Translations under genes and position numbers: made by a program
The notes under the pieces: model-generated
Database searches by the model: none
What the model was told of the DNA's origin: nothing
The model's input: the letters and a program-made list of their open reading frames with translations, nothing else
In this document: in pieces, positions 22,127 through 34,129 of the stretch
Position numbering within the stretch: position 1 is the first letter of the stretch
Layout of the letters: each line of letters begins with the position of its first letter
Assembly (NCBI GenBank): GCA_003158295.1
Contig: PMIP01000060.1
Coordinates: 5,342-39,470 of the forward strand
Origin: Chloroflexota bacterium
GTDB lineage: Bacteria > Chloroflexota > Limnocylindria > Limnocylindrales > CSP1-4
DNA length: 34,129 nucleotides
Direction of reading: 5' to 3'

Positions 22127-23452
22127 ATGAGGTACGGCGGACCCGAGCGGCGCCTCGCCCGCGACGCGGCCCTGGCGGAGTACCGGACGGCGATCCGCGA
22201 CACGACCCGTCTCAATCGGCTGTTTGCCATTCTGAGCGAGCCGGCGCCACTGGCGATCCTGGTAGACCGGGTCCTCCTCGCCCTTTCGGAGATGTTCGCG
22301 GCGGACATCGTGGCCCTCCTGCAGCCGTCAGGCGCAGGGGACCTCCTGCTGCTCGGCGCAATCGGGTTGCCGGAGGAGCTGGCCGGCCGGCCCATCTCCG
22401 GACTCGAGGATGGCTATGCGGCCGTCGCCATCAACGATCGAGGACCGGTCCTGGTCGAGAGCGCACTCGGCGACCCGAAGATCGATTCACAGTTCGCCGA
22501 GCTGGGGGTCGAGACGGCGACCTGGCTGCCGGTCCTGGGCAGCCAGGAGGTGCTGGGGGTGCTGGTCCTGGCCCGTTGTCAGCCTGTTCCGTTCACCCGC
22601 TCGGACGCCGACATGTTGATGGCGATGACGTACCGGATCGGGCTCGTTGTGGAGCGCGCCCGTGCGGACGAGGCCGGCAGGCGCCTGGATGCCCGGCTGC
22701 GCCAGGCGGAGAAGGTGGAGAGCCTGGGCCGGATGGCGGCGGCCATCGCCCACCATTTCAACAACAAGCTCACCGCAGTCATGGGATCCCTCGAGCTGGC
22801 GCTCGACGACCTGGCGGCGGGCCGGGACGTCCGGGTCGAGATCGCCAACGCGCAGGAGGCCACGCGCCAGGCGTCCACTGTCAGCCAGTTGATGCTCTCC
22901 TACCTCGGCCAGAGCTTCCAGGCTCGCGAGGTGCTGGACCTCGTTGCCACGTGCCGCGAAGCGCTCCCTGACGTGGTCCGGTCGCTGCCGCCGACGGTCC
23001 GGCTCCGGACCGAGTTCCCCGACGCCGCCCTGACCGTCCGGGCCAGCGAGGTGGAGATCCGACAGGTGCTCTCCAATCTCTTGCTCAACGCCGGAGAGGC
23101 GATCGATACCGGTGAAGGGAAGATCGTCCTTTCCATTCGCGAGGTGCCGGCGAGCCAGATCGTGCCTTCACCGCTCCTCTCGCCCGGCTGGACGCCGAAG
23201 GCGAGCTCCTACGCCTGCCTGGAGATCCTCGACAACGGATCCGGCATGGACGCCCAGCTGCTTGGGAATGCCTTCGACCCGTTCTTCACGACGAAGTTCA
23301 CCGGCCGGGGCCTGGGGCTGCCGGTGGTCCTTGGCGTGGTGCGAGCCCATCACGGAACCGTCACCGTGGACAGCGAGCCGGGCCGAGGGAGCACTTTCCG
23401 CGTCTTCCTGCCGTTGACGGTCTCGACGCCGGAGAATCGCAAGCCCGAATAG
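22127..23452 (+). CDS. GAF-domain histidine kinase (NtrB-like H box), partner of the FIST protein
   Basis: 441 aa, no membrane helix, so cytosolic. A GAF domain occupies about residues 35-180 (SEMFAADIVALLQ, GPVLVESALGDP, VLGVLVLARCQPVPF). A short coiled coil leads to the dimerisation helix KVESLGRMAAAIAHHFNNKLTAVMG, where H209/H210 precede FNNKL; most relatives read AHDFNN, so the Asp is replaced by a second His. The ATPase domain has NLLLNAGEAI, DNGSGMD, the F box AFDPFFTTK and GRGLGLPVVLGVVRAHHG. There is no receiver domain here or next to it, so the response partner is elsewhere. It forms an operon with the FIST gene. Confidence 0.92.
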   Translation: MRYGGPERRLARDAALAEYRTAIRDTTRLNRLFAILSEPAPLAILVDRVLLALSEMFAADIVALLQPSGAGDLLLLGAIGLPEELAGRPISGLEDGYAAVAINDRGPVLVESALGDPKIDSQFAELGVETATWLPVLGSQEVLGVLVLARCQPVPFTRSDADMLMAMTYRIGLVVERARADEAGRRLDARLRQAEKVESLGRMAAAIAHHFNNKLTAVMGSLELALDDLAAGRDVRVEIANAQEATRQASTVSQLMLSYLGQSFQAREVLDLVATCREALPDVVRSLPPTVRLRTEFPDAALTVRASEVEIRQVLSNLLLNAGEAIDTGEGKIVLSIREVPASQIVPSPLLSPGWTPKASSYACLEILDNGSGMDAQLLGNAFDPFFTTKFTGRGLGLPVVLGVVRAHHGTVTVDSEPGRGSTFRVFLPLTVSTPENRKPE

Positions 23453-23714
23453 ACCTGGGAGATACCGAGCCTCGCGCCTGGCGGGAGTGCCCGTTGTCCT
23501 CAGCCCCGGGTTGCCGCTCCGAGGGCACGGCCGAGGTCACGGTCTGACGAGAATGCCTGCCGCCTGTCGCGGCCTGCACGCCCCTTCGGCTGCCTCGGCG
23601 GCTTTTCATGCGTACTTCAGGATGACAGGCAAGACTCCTTGCGGCGGGCCCCCGTCGCGACGACTCGGAGGTGCGTCGATCAGCCGCGGTTCCGACTGGA
23701 GATCAACCTCCCGG

Positions 23715-24707
23715 ATGACGTACCTGCAGGATGAACCCGCACCGCCCGCGCGCCGGGCCTGGTTGGAGCGGGTCTCTCTGTTCCGGCGGCGCTTTCGAAT
23801 CTGGCGCGCCCGCACACTGCCTACCCGGATCCGCCGTTTGCGGCGCAGGATTGGCTGGGCCGCGACGTTCGGGTCGGGCGTTCTGGCCGCCTTCCTCGCG
23901 GTTGTCGTCTACGGGGCGGTGGTGCCCGGGCCGCGGCAGCTGACCCCGAATGACGTCAGCCGGAGCGTAGCCTCGGCACTGGCTTCGCAGACTCCGGCAC
24001 CGGCCCTGGCCCAACGCGTCTATCAGGCTGTCGAGCCTTCGCTCGTCCTGATCGAGACCCAGGTCACGGCTGTCACGGCCGTGCGGAACGGCGGGTTGCC
24101 CGTCGCGTTGGCCAGCGCCTCGCCCAGTGCCGCACCCAGTGCCACACCCAACGCCTCGCCCGGCGAGCCAGGAGGGGCAATCGGCAGCGGCGTGGTCATC
24201 GATGCCAATGGCGACATCCTCACCTGTCTGCACGTCGTCGCCGGCGCCACGTCGATCCAGGTCACCTTCGCCGACGGGACGATATCGCCCGCCACTGTCG
24301 TATCCACCCAACCTCAGAACGACATCGCCGTCCTTCAAGCGAGCCAGCCTCCGGCGAAGCTCGTGCCGGCGGTCCTCGGCAATCCCAGGAGCGTGCAGGT
24401 CGGCAGCGAGGCCTTTGTCCTGGGCAACCCCTTCGGCCTGGACGGTTCCATCAGCTCCGGGGTCGTCTCGGGCCTGAACCGCTCCTTCCAGCTCCCCAAC
24501 GACGGCCCGGCGCTCACCGGCTTGATCCAGGTGGATGCCGCCGTCAACCCGGGCAACTCGGGCGGTCCGCTCGTAAACCGCGACGGTCAGGTGATCGGGA
24601 TCGTCTCCGCTCTCATCAACCCTACCAACGAAGGCGTGTTCATCGGAATCGGGCTCGCGGTGCCAATCAACGTGGCGGGCGGCGCCGCGGGATTGCCCCC
24701 GGACTAG
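23715..24707 (+). CDS. Membrane-anchored trypsin-like (HtrA/DegP-type) serine protease without PDZ domain
   Basis: 330 aa from ATG 23715; the longer frame from 23487 encodes only Arg/Pro-rich sequence and lacks a signal. A very basic N-terminus (22-46) is followed by one helix (about 50-70). After a Ser/Ala/Pro linker the protease domain shows the full triad: H173 in CLHVVAGA, D203 in QNDIAVLQ and S282 in NPGNSGGPL. FVLGNPFGL is also typical. The chain ends at AVPINVAGGAAGLPPD, where HtrA proteins normally continue into a PDZ domain. It is therefore a PDZ-less member facing the outside, and may serve in quality control. It precedes the MoxR-VWA genes by 58 bases. The 262-base gap upstream holds no gene I recognise. 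Confidence 0.85.
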   Translation: MTYLQDEPAPPARRAWLERVSLFRRRFRIWRARTLPTRIRRLRRRIGWAATFGSGVLAAFLAVVVYGAVVPGPRQLTPNDVSRSVASALASQTPAPALAQRVYQAVEPSLVLIETQVTAVTAVRNGGLPVALASASPSAAPSATPNASPGEPGGAIGSGVVIDANGDILTCLHVVAGATSIQVTFADGTISPATVVSTQPQNDIAVLQASQPPAKLVPAVLGNPRSVQVGSEAFVLGNPFGLDGSISSGVVSGLNRSFQLPNDGPALTGLIQVDAAVNPGNSGGPLVNRDGQVIGIVSALINPTNEGVFIGIGLAVPINVAGGAAGLPPD

Positions 24708-24714
24708 CAACCAG

Positions 24715-24742
24715 TCCCGGCGGGCCGCTCGGTTCGCCGGGA
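24715..24742 (+). terminator. Hairpin between protease and moxR
   Basis: TCCCGGCG (24715-24722) pairs with CGCCGGGA (24735-24742) around a 12-base loop. Only ATCGCATTT follows, so it is a weak terminator or an mRNA-processing or attenuation hairpin; the ribosome site of moxR comes nine bases later. Confidence 0.35.
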
Positions 24743-24765
24743 ATCGCATTTGGAGGTGCAGGCCA

Positions 24766-25776
24766 GTGGACCAGACGGCCGACACGGCGACGATCGTGCC
24801 GATGGAGCGCGTGCTGTACGAGGTCAAGAAGGTCATAGTCGGCCAGGATCACCTCCTGGAGCGGCTGGCCGTGGCGCTACTCGCGAGGGGCCATCTCCTG
24901 GTCGAAGGCGTGCCTGGACTGGCCAAGACGATGGCGATCAAGACCCTGGCCGGGGCGATCGGCGGTGACTTCAAGCGGATTCAGTTCACGCCCGATCTCG
25001 TCCCCGCGGACCTGGTCGGTACGCGGATCTACAACCAGAAGACGGGCGAGTTCAGTACTTCATTGGGGCCGGTCTTCACAAACCTCCTGCTCGCCGACGA
25101 GATCAACCGGGCACCCGCGAAGGTTCAGAGCGCGCTGCTCGAAGTGATGCAGGAGCGGCAGGTCACGATCGGGCGCGAGACGTTCAAAGTGCCTGACCCG
25201 TTCCTCGTTCTCGCGACCCAGAACCCGATCGAGACCGAAGGCACTTACGCCCTGCCCGAGGCCCAGGTGGATCGCTTCATGCTGAAGGTGCTGGTCGGCT
25301 ATCCGAGCTCGGCCGAGGAGTTCTCAATCGTCGATCGCATGACTGGACCGCTCGACGAGGTCCAGGAGGTGCTGTCGACCAAGAGGTTGCTCGAGCTTCA
25401 GAAGGAAGCCGACAGCGTCTATGTCGATCCCGCCCTCATGCAGTACGCCGTGCGCCTGGCAACAGCCACTCGGGCGCCCAAGTCGCATGGCATGGCGGAA
25501 CTGGAGCGGTACATCACCTTCGGGGCAAGCCCGCGAGCCTCGATAAACCTGATCCTCACCGCCCGTGCTCTCGCCTACGTTCGGGGCCGGGATTATGCCC
25601 TTCCTCAGGACGTGCTCGACATGGCACGCGACGTCATGCGCCACCGTATCGTCCTGTCGTTCGAGGCGCTCTCCGACAACGTGACCGCCGACGACGTACT
25701 CACGACCGTCCTCAACCGAGTTCCGGTGCCGGTGGTACCGCTCCGGGAGGCTTCCCACGCCCGCGCCAGCGCCTGA
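24766..25776 (+). CDS. MoxR-family AAA+ ATPase
   Basis: 336 aa from GTG 24766, with GGAGGTG nine bases upstream. Walker A is GVPGLAKT (48-55), followed by RIQFTPDLVPADLVGTRIYN, Walker B LLLADEINRAPAKVQSALLEVMQE, the sensor region LATQNPIETEGTYALPEAQVDRF and the lid. All are diagnostic of the MoxR group. MoxR proteins act as chaperones that insert metal ions or assemble complexes together with VWA-domain partners. Here the next three genes are DUF58, VWA and VWA, the standard MoxR proper/Bat-like cluster. The assembled target is not known. Confidence 0.95.
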   Translation: MDQTADTATIVPMERVLYEVKKVIVGQDHLLERLAVALLARGHLLVEGVPGLAKTMAIKTLAGAIGGDFKRIQFTPDLVPADLVGTRIYNQKTGEFSTSLGPVFTNLLLADEINRAPAKVQSALLEVMQERQVTIGRETFKVPDPFLVLATQNPIETEGTYALPEAQVDRFMLKVLVGYPSSAEEFSIVDRMTGPLDEVQEVLSTKRLLELQKEADSVYVDPALMQYAVRLATATRAPKSHGMAELERYITFGASPRASINLILTARALAYVRGRDYALPQDVLDMARDVMRHRIVLSFEALSDNVTADDVLTTVLNRVPVPVVPLREASHARASA

Positions 25777-25864
25777 GCGCATCGTCCCCGCTCGCTATCG
25801 GAGCCGGCGCGGAAACGTCCGCCCGGCTCGATCGGCCTCCGCGCCGGAGCCGTCGACCTCTGCC

Positions 25865-26764
25865 CTGGAGCGAGCGTCCTCTGCCCCTGAGCGAGTCCTC
25901 CAGCGCCTTGACTGGCAGGTCGTCCGGCGGCTCGACGGCATCCTCCAGGGCGACTACCGGAGTCTCTTCCGCGGCAACGGCCTGGACCTCGCCGGCCTGC
26001 GCGAATACCAGCCGGGAGACGACGTTCGGTACATGGATTGGAACGTCACCGCCCGGACGGGCACGCCGTACGTCCGCCAGTACGTCGAGGACCGCGAGAT
26101 AACGGCCTGGTTCCTGCTCGACCTCAGCCCTTCGGTCGACTTCGGCACGGTGGAGACGGAGCGCGTCAAGCGGACCGTCCTGACCGATTTCGTCACGACG
26201 CTTGCCCGGTTGCTGACGCGGCGCGGCAACCGCGTCGGCGCCATGTTCTACAGCAGCGCCGTCGAGCGGACCATTCCGCCGCGTGGCGGGCGCGACCAGG
26301 TTCTTCATCTCATCGACGAGCTGCTCTCGCATCCGCGCCAGCTGAGCTCGCCACTGACGGATCTGTCGCCTCTCTTCACCGCCGGCGAGCACATCATCAA
26401 GCGACGATCGCTGGTCTTCATCGTCTCCGACTTCATCAGTGCTCCGGGCTGGGAGAGGCCGCTGAGCCTGCTGAACCGACGGCACGAGGTGTTTGCCGTC
26501 CGCCTCTTCGACCCGCGCGAGGTCGAGCTGCCCGATGTCGGATCGCTGATCATGGAAGACGCCGAAACCGGTGAGCAGCTCTTTGTCGACACTCATGACG
26601 CCTCCTTCCGGCGCCGCTTCCAGGAGGCGGCCCGCCGGCGCGAGGCGGAGGTGACCGAGGTCTTCAAGCGATCCGGAGTCGAGGCCATGTCGCTCTCGAC
26701 CGACGAGGACCTCGTCCACGCCATCGTGCGCATTGCCACGATCCGGCGACGGCGGCGGAGGTAG
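25865..26764 (+). CDS. DUF58-domain protein of the MoxR/VWA cluster, start codon uncertain
   Basis: About 299 aa if translation starts at CTG 25865. The conserved start of DUF58 proteins is present upstream of any usual start codon: QVVRRLDGILQGDYRSLFRG, then LDLAGLREYQPGDDVRYMDWN. The frame is open from 25685, but ATG 26033, inside the conserved motif, is the first ATG, GTG or TTG. The region 25777-25907 has none in any plus-strand frame. So the start is CTG 25865, ATC 25781, or a base was lost. The rest is a normal VWA-like fold: AWFLLDLSPSVDFG, RGNRVGAMFY, FIVSDFIS. The Asp-x-Ser-x-Ser motif reads DLSPS. The protein pairs with MoxR by context. 26033-26764 is the minimal conventional reading. 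Confidence 0.85.
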   Translation: MERASSAPERVLQRLDWQVVRRLDGILQGDYRSLFRGNGLDLAGLREYQPGDDVRYMDWNVTARTGTPYVRQYVEDREITAWFLLDLSPSVDFGTVETERVKRTVLTDFVTTLARLLTRRGNRVGAMFYSSAVERTIPPRGGRDQVLHLIDELLSHPRQLSSPLTDLSPLFTAGEHIIKRRSLVFIVSDFISAPGWERPLSLLNRRHEVFAVRLFDPREVELPDVGSLIMEDAETGEQLFVDTHDASFRRRFQEAARRREAEVTEVFKRSGVEAMSLSTDEDLVHAIVRIATIRRRRRR

Positions 26765-26767
26765 ACG

Positions 26768-27778
26768 ATGTCCTTCATCTGGCCGCCCATGCTGCTCGCC
26801 CTGGCGCTCATCCCGATCGGGATCGTGCTCTATCGAGTGATGGGCGGGCGCCGTCGCCGCCGTCTTGCCACGTATGGCGGACCCGGGCTCGCTCCGGAGG
26901 CCGGCCGCGGGGCGGCCCGCCTGAGAAGTCGGATCCCGGCGGCGTTGTTACTGGGCGGGTTGGTCGTTACGACGGTCGGGCTGGCCCGGCCACAGGCCGT
27001 GGTGAATCTGCCCCGCGAGGAGGGCATGGTCATTCTCGCCTTCGACGTCTCGGCCAGCATGTCGGCCACCGACCTGGCCCCCACCCGCATGGCCGCGGCG
27101 ATCGCGGCGGCGAAGGACTTCGTGGCGCGCGAGCCGGCCAGCGTCTCGATCGGGGTGGTGGCCTTCAGCGATTCGGGCGTCTCGGTCCAGACCCCGACGA
27201 CCGACCAGGCTACTGTGTCCGCGGCGATCGACCGGCTGGCGCCCCAGAAAGGCACGTCGGTTGCCCAGGGGATCCTGGCATCGCTCAACGTCATCGCCGT
27301 CGCGGAGGCCGGGCCGTGGGTCGATTACTACACCAACCAGACGCCGGCCCCGACGCCGACTCCGACGCCGGTGCCCGCCGGAACTCACGCACCGGCCGTG
27401 ATCGTGCTGCTGACCGACGGCGAGAACAACGAGTCTCCCGATCCGGCGGCCGCGGCCCAGACGGCGGCCAACCAGGGGGTACGGATCTACACGGTCGGGA
27501 TCGGCAGCGCCGCGGGCACGAACTTGAACTTGAATGGCTTCCTGGTTCACACGCAGCTCGATGAGGCGGCGCTCCAGCAGATCTCCCAGATCACGGGTGG
27601 CACGTACTACGGCGCCACCGATGCCCAGCAGCTCCGCGCGATTTACGACAACCTCGACACGAAGCTGGTCCTGCAGCCGGAGATGACCGAGCTGACGGCG
27701 ATATTCGCGGGCATCGGCGGGCTGTTGCTGCTGGCCGCCGCGCTGACGTCGCTCCGATGGCTGGGTCGGCTCCCATGA
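26768..27778 (+). CDS. VWA-domain membrane protein (BatA-like), first copy
   Basis: 336 aa. Helices lie at about residues 8-24 and 57-73 before the VWA domain, and at about 313-330 after it, the BatA layout that places the domain outside the cell. The metal-ion-dependent adhesion site is complete: D93-x-S95-x-S97 in FDVSASM, Thr in PQKGTSVAQG, and Asp in LLTDGENN. A short Thr/Pro insert (TPAPTPTPTPVPAG) lies before the last motif. Start ATG is three bases after the DUF58 stop, indicating one operon. BatA-type proteins work with MoxR ATPases; in other bacteria they aid stress tolerance or complex assembly. Confidence 0.92.
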   Translation: MSFIWPPMLLALALIPIGIVLYRVMGGRRRRRLATYGGPGLAPEAGRGAARLRSRIPAALLLGGLVVTTVGLARPQAVVNLPREEGMVILAFDVSASMSATDLAPTRMAAAIAAAKDFVAREPASVSIGVVAFSDSGVSVQTPTTDQATVSAAIDRLAPQKGTSVAQGILASLNVIAVAEAGPWVDYYTNQTPAPTPTPTPVPAGTHAPAVIVLLTDGENNESPDPAAAAQTAANQGVRIYTVGIGSAAGTNLNLNGFLVHTQLDEAALQQISQITGGTYYGATDAQQLRAIYDNLDTKLVLQPEMTELTAIFAGIGGLLLLAAALTSLRWLGRLP

Positions 27779-27819
27779 TCGGGCATACGGGCCTCCCGCG
27801 GCGGAAAGGACGGCGATAG

Positions 27820-28923
27820 ATGGACTTCCAATGGTCGGGCCTGCTCGTTGCCCTCGTCCTCCTGCCGGTACTGGTCGCGATCTACGTCCTGAGCCTGCGA
27901 CGGCGGCGCCGATCGGGAGTGCGCTATTCGAGTCTCGCCCTCATTCGTGAAGCCCAGCCCGGACAATCGCGGCTGCGGCGCCACCTGCCGTTCGCCCTCG
28001 TCGTCGCGGCCCTGGGCGCGCTGGTCCTTTCGCTGGCGCGACCGGTCGTCGTCCTCAGCGTGCCCACGAACAAGACGACCATCCTCCTGACGATCGACGT
28101 CTCGGGCAGCATGTGCTCGACCGACATCCCGCCGAGCCGCCTCGAGGCCGCCGAAGCGGCCGCCGCGGCGTTCATCAACAGCCAGGCGTCCACGGCGCAG
28201 ATGGGAATCGTCGCCTTCAGCAGTTTTGCGGAAGTCGTGCAGCCACCTACGACCGATCGAGGATTGCTGCTCAACGCGCTGCACAGCCTCACGACCGGGC
28301 GGAGGACGGCGATAGGAGCCGGCATCCTGGCCTCGATCGATGCCATATCGCTGGTGGACCCGTCGGTCGCCAAGAGCCAGACGGACGCCAACCCGGGCGT
28401 GGCCCCCGCGCCGGTCCCCGCCGGCGACTACGCTCCCGACATCGTCGTCCTGCTCACCGACGGCGCGAGCAACACGGGCCCGGACCCTCTTGCCGCAGCC
28501 CAGCAGGCGGCCGATCGGGGCGTCAGGGTCTACACGATCGGCTTCGGTACGGCGGACGGCGGCGCCCTTAGCCCGACCTGCGCGTCGCAGTTCATCGGTC
28601 GTGAGCCCGGCGGCTTCGGTGCCGGCGGTGGCGGTGGCGGTGGTTTCGGCGGCGGTGGCGGCGGCGGTGGTGCCGGTGGCGGCGGTGGCAACTTCCCGAG
28701 AGGAATCGACGAGGCGACGCTGACGAAGATCGCCGCCCTCACCGGCGGGACCTACCACCCGGCCGAGAACTCGAGCCAGCTCGAAAGCGTCTTCCAGGGG
28801 CTCCCGACGAACCTGATCACAGCCCACCAGGTAACTGAGGTCAGCGTCGTGTTCCTGGCGCTCGGATCCCTACTGGCGGGGCTGGCGACCCTCCTGGGGA
28901 GGGCCTGGCGCCCACTTCCCTGA
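27820..28923 (+). CDS. VWA-domain membrane protein (BatA-like), second copy with Gly-rich insert
   Basis: 367 aa. Same topology as the preceding gene: helices at about 8-25, 56-73 and near the C-terminus (about 337-360). The metal site is D93-x-S95-x-S97 in IDVSGSM, Thr in TGRRTAIG (replaced in spacing), and Asp in LLTDGASN. About residues 262-292 are almost pure Gly with a few Phe and Ala (nucleotides 28611-28690), between TCASQFIGREPGG and NFPRGIDEAT. The first VWA protein lacks this insert. The two copies are clear paralogues and probably form a heteromer. GAAAGGACGGCGATAG before the ATG gives a fair ribosome site. Confidence 0.92.
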   Translation: MDFQWSGLLVALVLLPVLVAIYVLSLRRRRRSGVRYSSLALIREAQPGQSRLRRHLPFALVVAALGALVLSLARPVVVLSVPTNKTTILLTIDVSGSMCSTDIPPSRLEAAEAAAAAFINSQASTAQMGIVAFSSFAEVVQPPTTDRGLLLNALHSLTTGRRTAIGAGILASIDAISLVDPSVAKSQTDANPGVAPAPVPAGDYAPDIVVLLTDGASNTGPDPLAAAQQAADRGVRVYTIGFGTADGGALSPTCASQFIGREPGGFGAGGGGGGGFGGGGGGGGAGGGGGNFPRGIDEATLTKIAALTGGTYHPAENSSQLESVFQGLPTNLITAHQVTEVSVVFLALGSLLAGLATLLGRAWRPLP

Positions 28924-28956
28924 GCCGGTCCCCGGTCAGGGCGGATATCGAACGCC

Positions 28957-28985
28957 TGGTCTAATAGCCGGTAGTTGCCTATACT
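28957..28985 (+). promoter_or_regulatory. Promoter of lhr
   Basis: TGGTCT (28957-28962), exactly 17 bases, then TATACT (28980-28985). GTG 28995 is nine bases further, so the message should be leaderless or nearly so. No Shine-Dalgarno sequence is present. Confidence 0.6.
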
Positions 28986-28994
28986 GGACGCCTC

Positions 28995-33679
<4,685 letters not shown>

Positions 33680-33683
<4 letters not shown>

Positions 33684-33961
33684 GCGAGATCGCCGTCGAG
33701 ACCGCCCCGGTGAGAGGCGGCTGGGTTGCCCGGGTGATCGTCGCCGACCGCCACGGCAGCCGCGAGTTCGAGGTCGGCGTCACGCGCGAAGAGCTGGCCC
33801 GGTACGCTCCCGCCGCAACCGATCCGACCGACCTGATCCAGCGTTCGTTCGTCTTCCTGCTGGCCCGCGAGCCGAAGGAATCGATCCTGAGCTCGTTCGG
33901 CCTGTCGGTGATCGCGCATTACTTCCCCGAGTACGAGCGCGAGATCCGCAGCGCCGGCTGA
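33680..33961 (+). CDS. Small conserved-looking protein of unknown function, coupled to lhr
   Basis: 93 aa from ATG 33680, which overlaps the lhr stop as ATGA, so it is translated with the helicase. The N-terminal half forms a short beta-rich region (VARVIVADRHGSREFEVGVTREEL), the C-terminal half reads LIQRSFVFLLAREPKESILSSF then HYFPEYEREIR. This F-L-L-x-R-E-P...S-I-L...F-P-E-Y-E pattern looks like a family of short hypothetical proteins I have seen in other bacteria, for which I know no function. No membrane helix, no metal motif. The coupling suggests a role beside Lhr. Confidence 0.75.
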
Positions 33962-34021
33962 ATTCCCCATCGTCGCCGCGCCGTCGCCGCGCCGTGGAGC
34001 CACGAGGGCCCCCTTCGCAGA

Positions 34022-34129
34022 TCAGGCCTCCAGGCCGAAGAACGCTCGAAAGCGAGCCCGAGCGACGCGGCGCATCGTCAGTGCCGTTCGCTCCGGACTG
34101 CGCCGCCAGTGGAGGCGCCACAGCCGGGC
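34022..34129 (-). CDS. C-terminal end of a minus-strand gene, partial
   Basis: From the window edge the minus strand reads 35 codons, ARLWRLHWRRSPERTALTM then RRVARARFRAFFGLEA, to TGA at 34024-34022. The even mix of Arg and hydrophobic residues and the compact FFGLEA end look like a real C-terminus, possibly of an enzyme, but there is too little to identify it. It converges on the small gene downstream of lhr, with 60 bases between them that hold an 11-bp tandem repeat (CGTCGCCGCGC twice, 33971-33992). Confidence 0.45.
   Translation of the reverse strand, partial: ARLWRLHWRRSPERTALTMRRVARARFRAFFGLEA

Noticed and set aside
23487-23714. Longer start of the protease gene
   Set aside because: The extra 76 residues are Arg/Pro/Gly-rich without signal or conservation features; ATG 23715 puts the basic stretch and helix in the expected place.
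28611-28690. Tandem-repeat or CRISPR-like array
   Set aside because: It is a GGN-triplet run encoding the glycine stretch of a VWA protein; no spacers or regular units.
27643-28827. 394-codon frame antisense to both VWA genes
   Set aside because: Complement of Ala/Gly-rich coding sequence; low-complexity product and no ribosome site.

Overview
The window is about 34 kb of very GC-rich, densely packed bacterial chromosome. Gene content (Lhr helicase, Ku, MoxR/DUF58/VWA cluster, FIST sensor, AcuC-like deacetylase, solitary BioY, MacB-type ABC exporters, CAP-domain and Thr/Pro-rich secreted proteins) and the frequent placement of a TANNNT -10 box only 6-9 nt before a start codon suggest a Gram-positive-like or monoderm lineage such as Chloroflexota (perhaps Limnocylindria) or an actinobacterial relative. 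This placement is inferred from gene style only; no rRNA is present. No phage, transposase or CRISPR array was seen.

Layout. 1-4183: the end of an ABC ATPase, its MacB-like permease, a small membrane-anchored secreted protein, then an OmpR-type response regulator and sensor kinase. The regulator carries a one-base frameshift that makes it read as fused to the kinase. 4180-6100: a TauE/SafE permease on the minus strand, a lipoprotein with an HNH-like domain, and tRNA-His(GTG). 6287-10774: a CAP/SCP secreted protein and a two-gene FtsX-type ABC transporter. 10930-12297: BioY and a GNAT enzyme facing it. 12298-12963: a repeat-rich gap holding a 57-bp direct repeat, a 23-bp inverted repeat and a possible gene relic. 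12964-13887: Ku. 13888-14263: a gap with a possible tail-anchor remnant and the merR promoter. 14264-17564: merR and two MFS exporters overlapping as one operon, with an exact 30-bp repeat at both junctions. 17569-19976: a GNAT enzyme and an unusual deacetylase-acetyltransferase fusion. 20182-23452: DoxX-like protein, a strong terminator, then a FIST sensor and a GAF histidine kinase. 23715-28923: a PDZ-less trypsin-like protease, MoxR, DUF58 and two VWA proteins. 28995-33961: full-length Lhr helicase overlapped by a small conserved-looking protein. 34022-34129: the 3' end of another minus-strand gene.

How the parts work together. The first block looks like an export pump with its own two-component control. 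merR plus two MFS pumps looks like a ligand-responsive drug-efflux operon. FIST plus kinase looks like a cytosolic small-molecule sensing pair. MoxR-DUF58-VWA-VWA is the usual chaperone-like membrane assembly, here behind a membrane-anchored protease.

The most unusual points are: (i) the AcuC-like deacetylase fused to a GNAT acetyltransferase; (ii) leaderless promoters, two of which (before the FIST and TauE genes) start a tiny ORF whose stop overlaps the main start as ATGA; (iii) the 30-bp repeats that exactly bracket one MFS gene; (iv) the repeat-bounded island at 12.3-12.96 kb; (v) a DUF58 gene with no ATG, GTG or TTG upstream of its conserved N-terminus.
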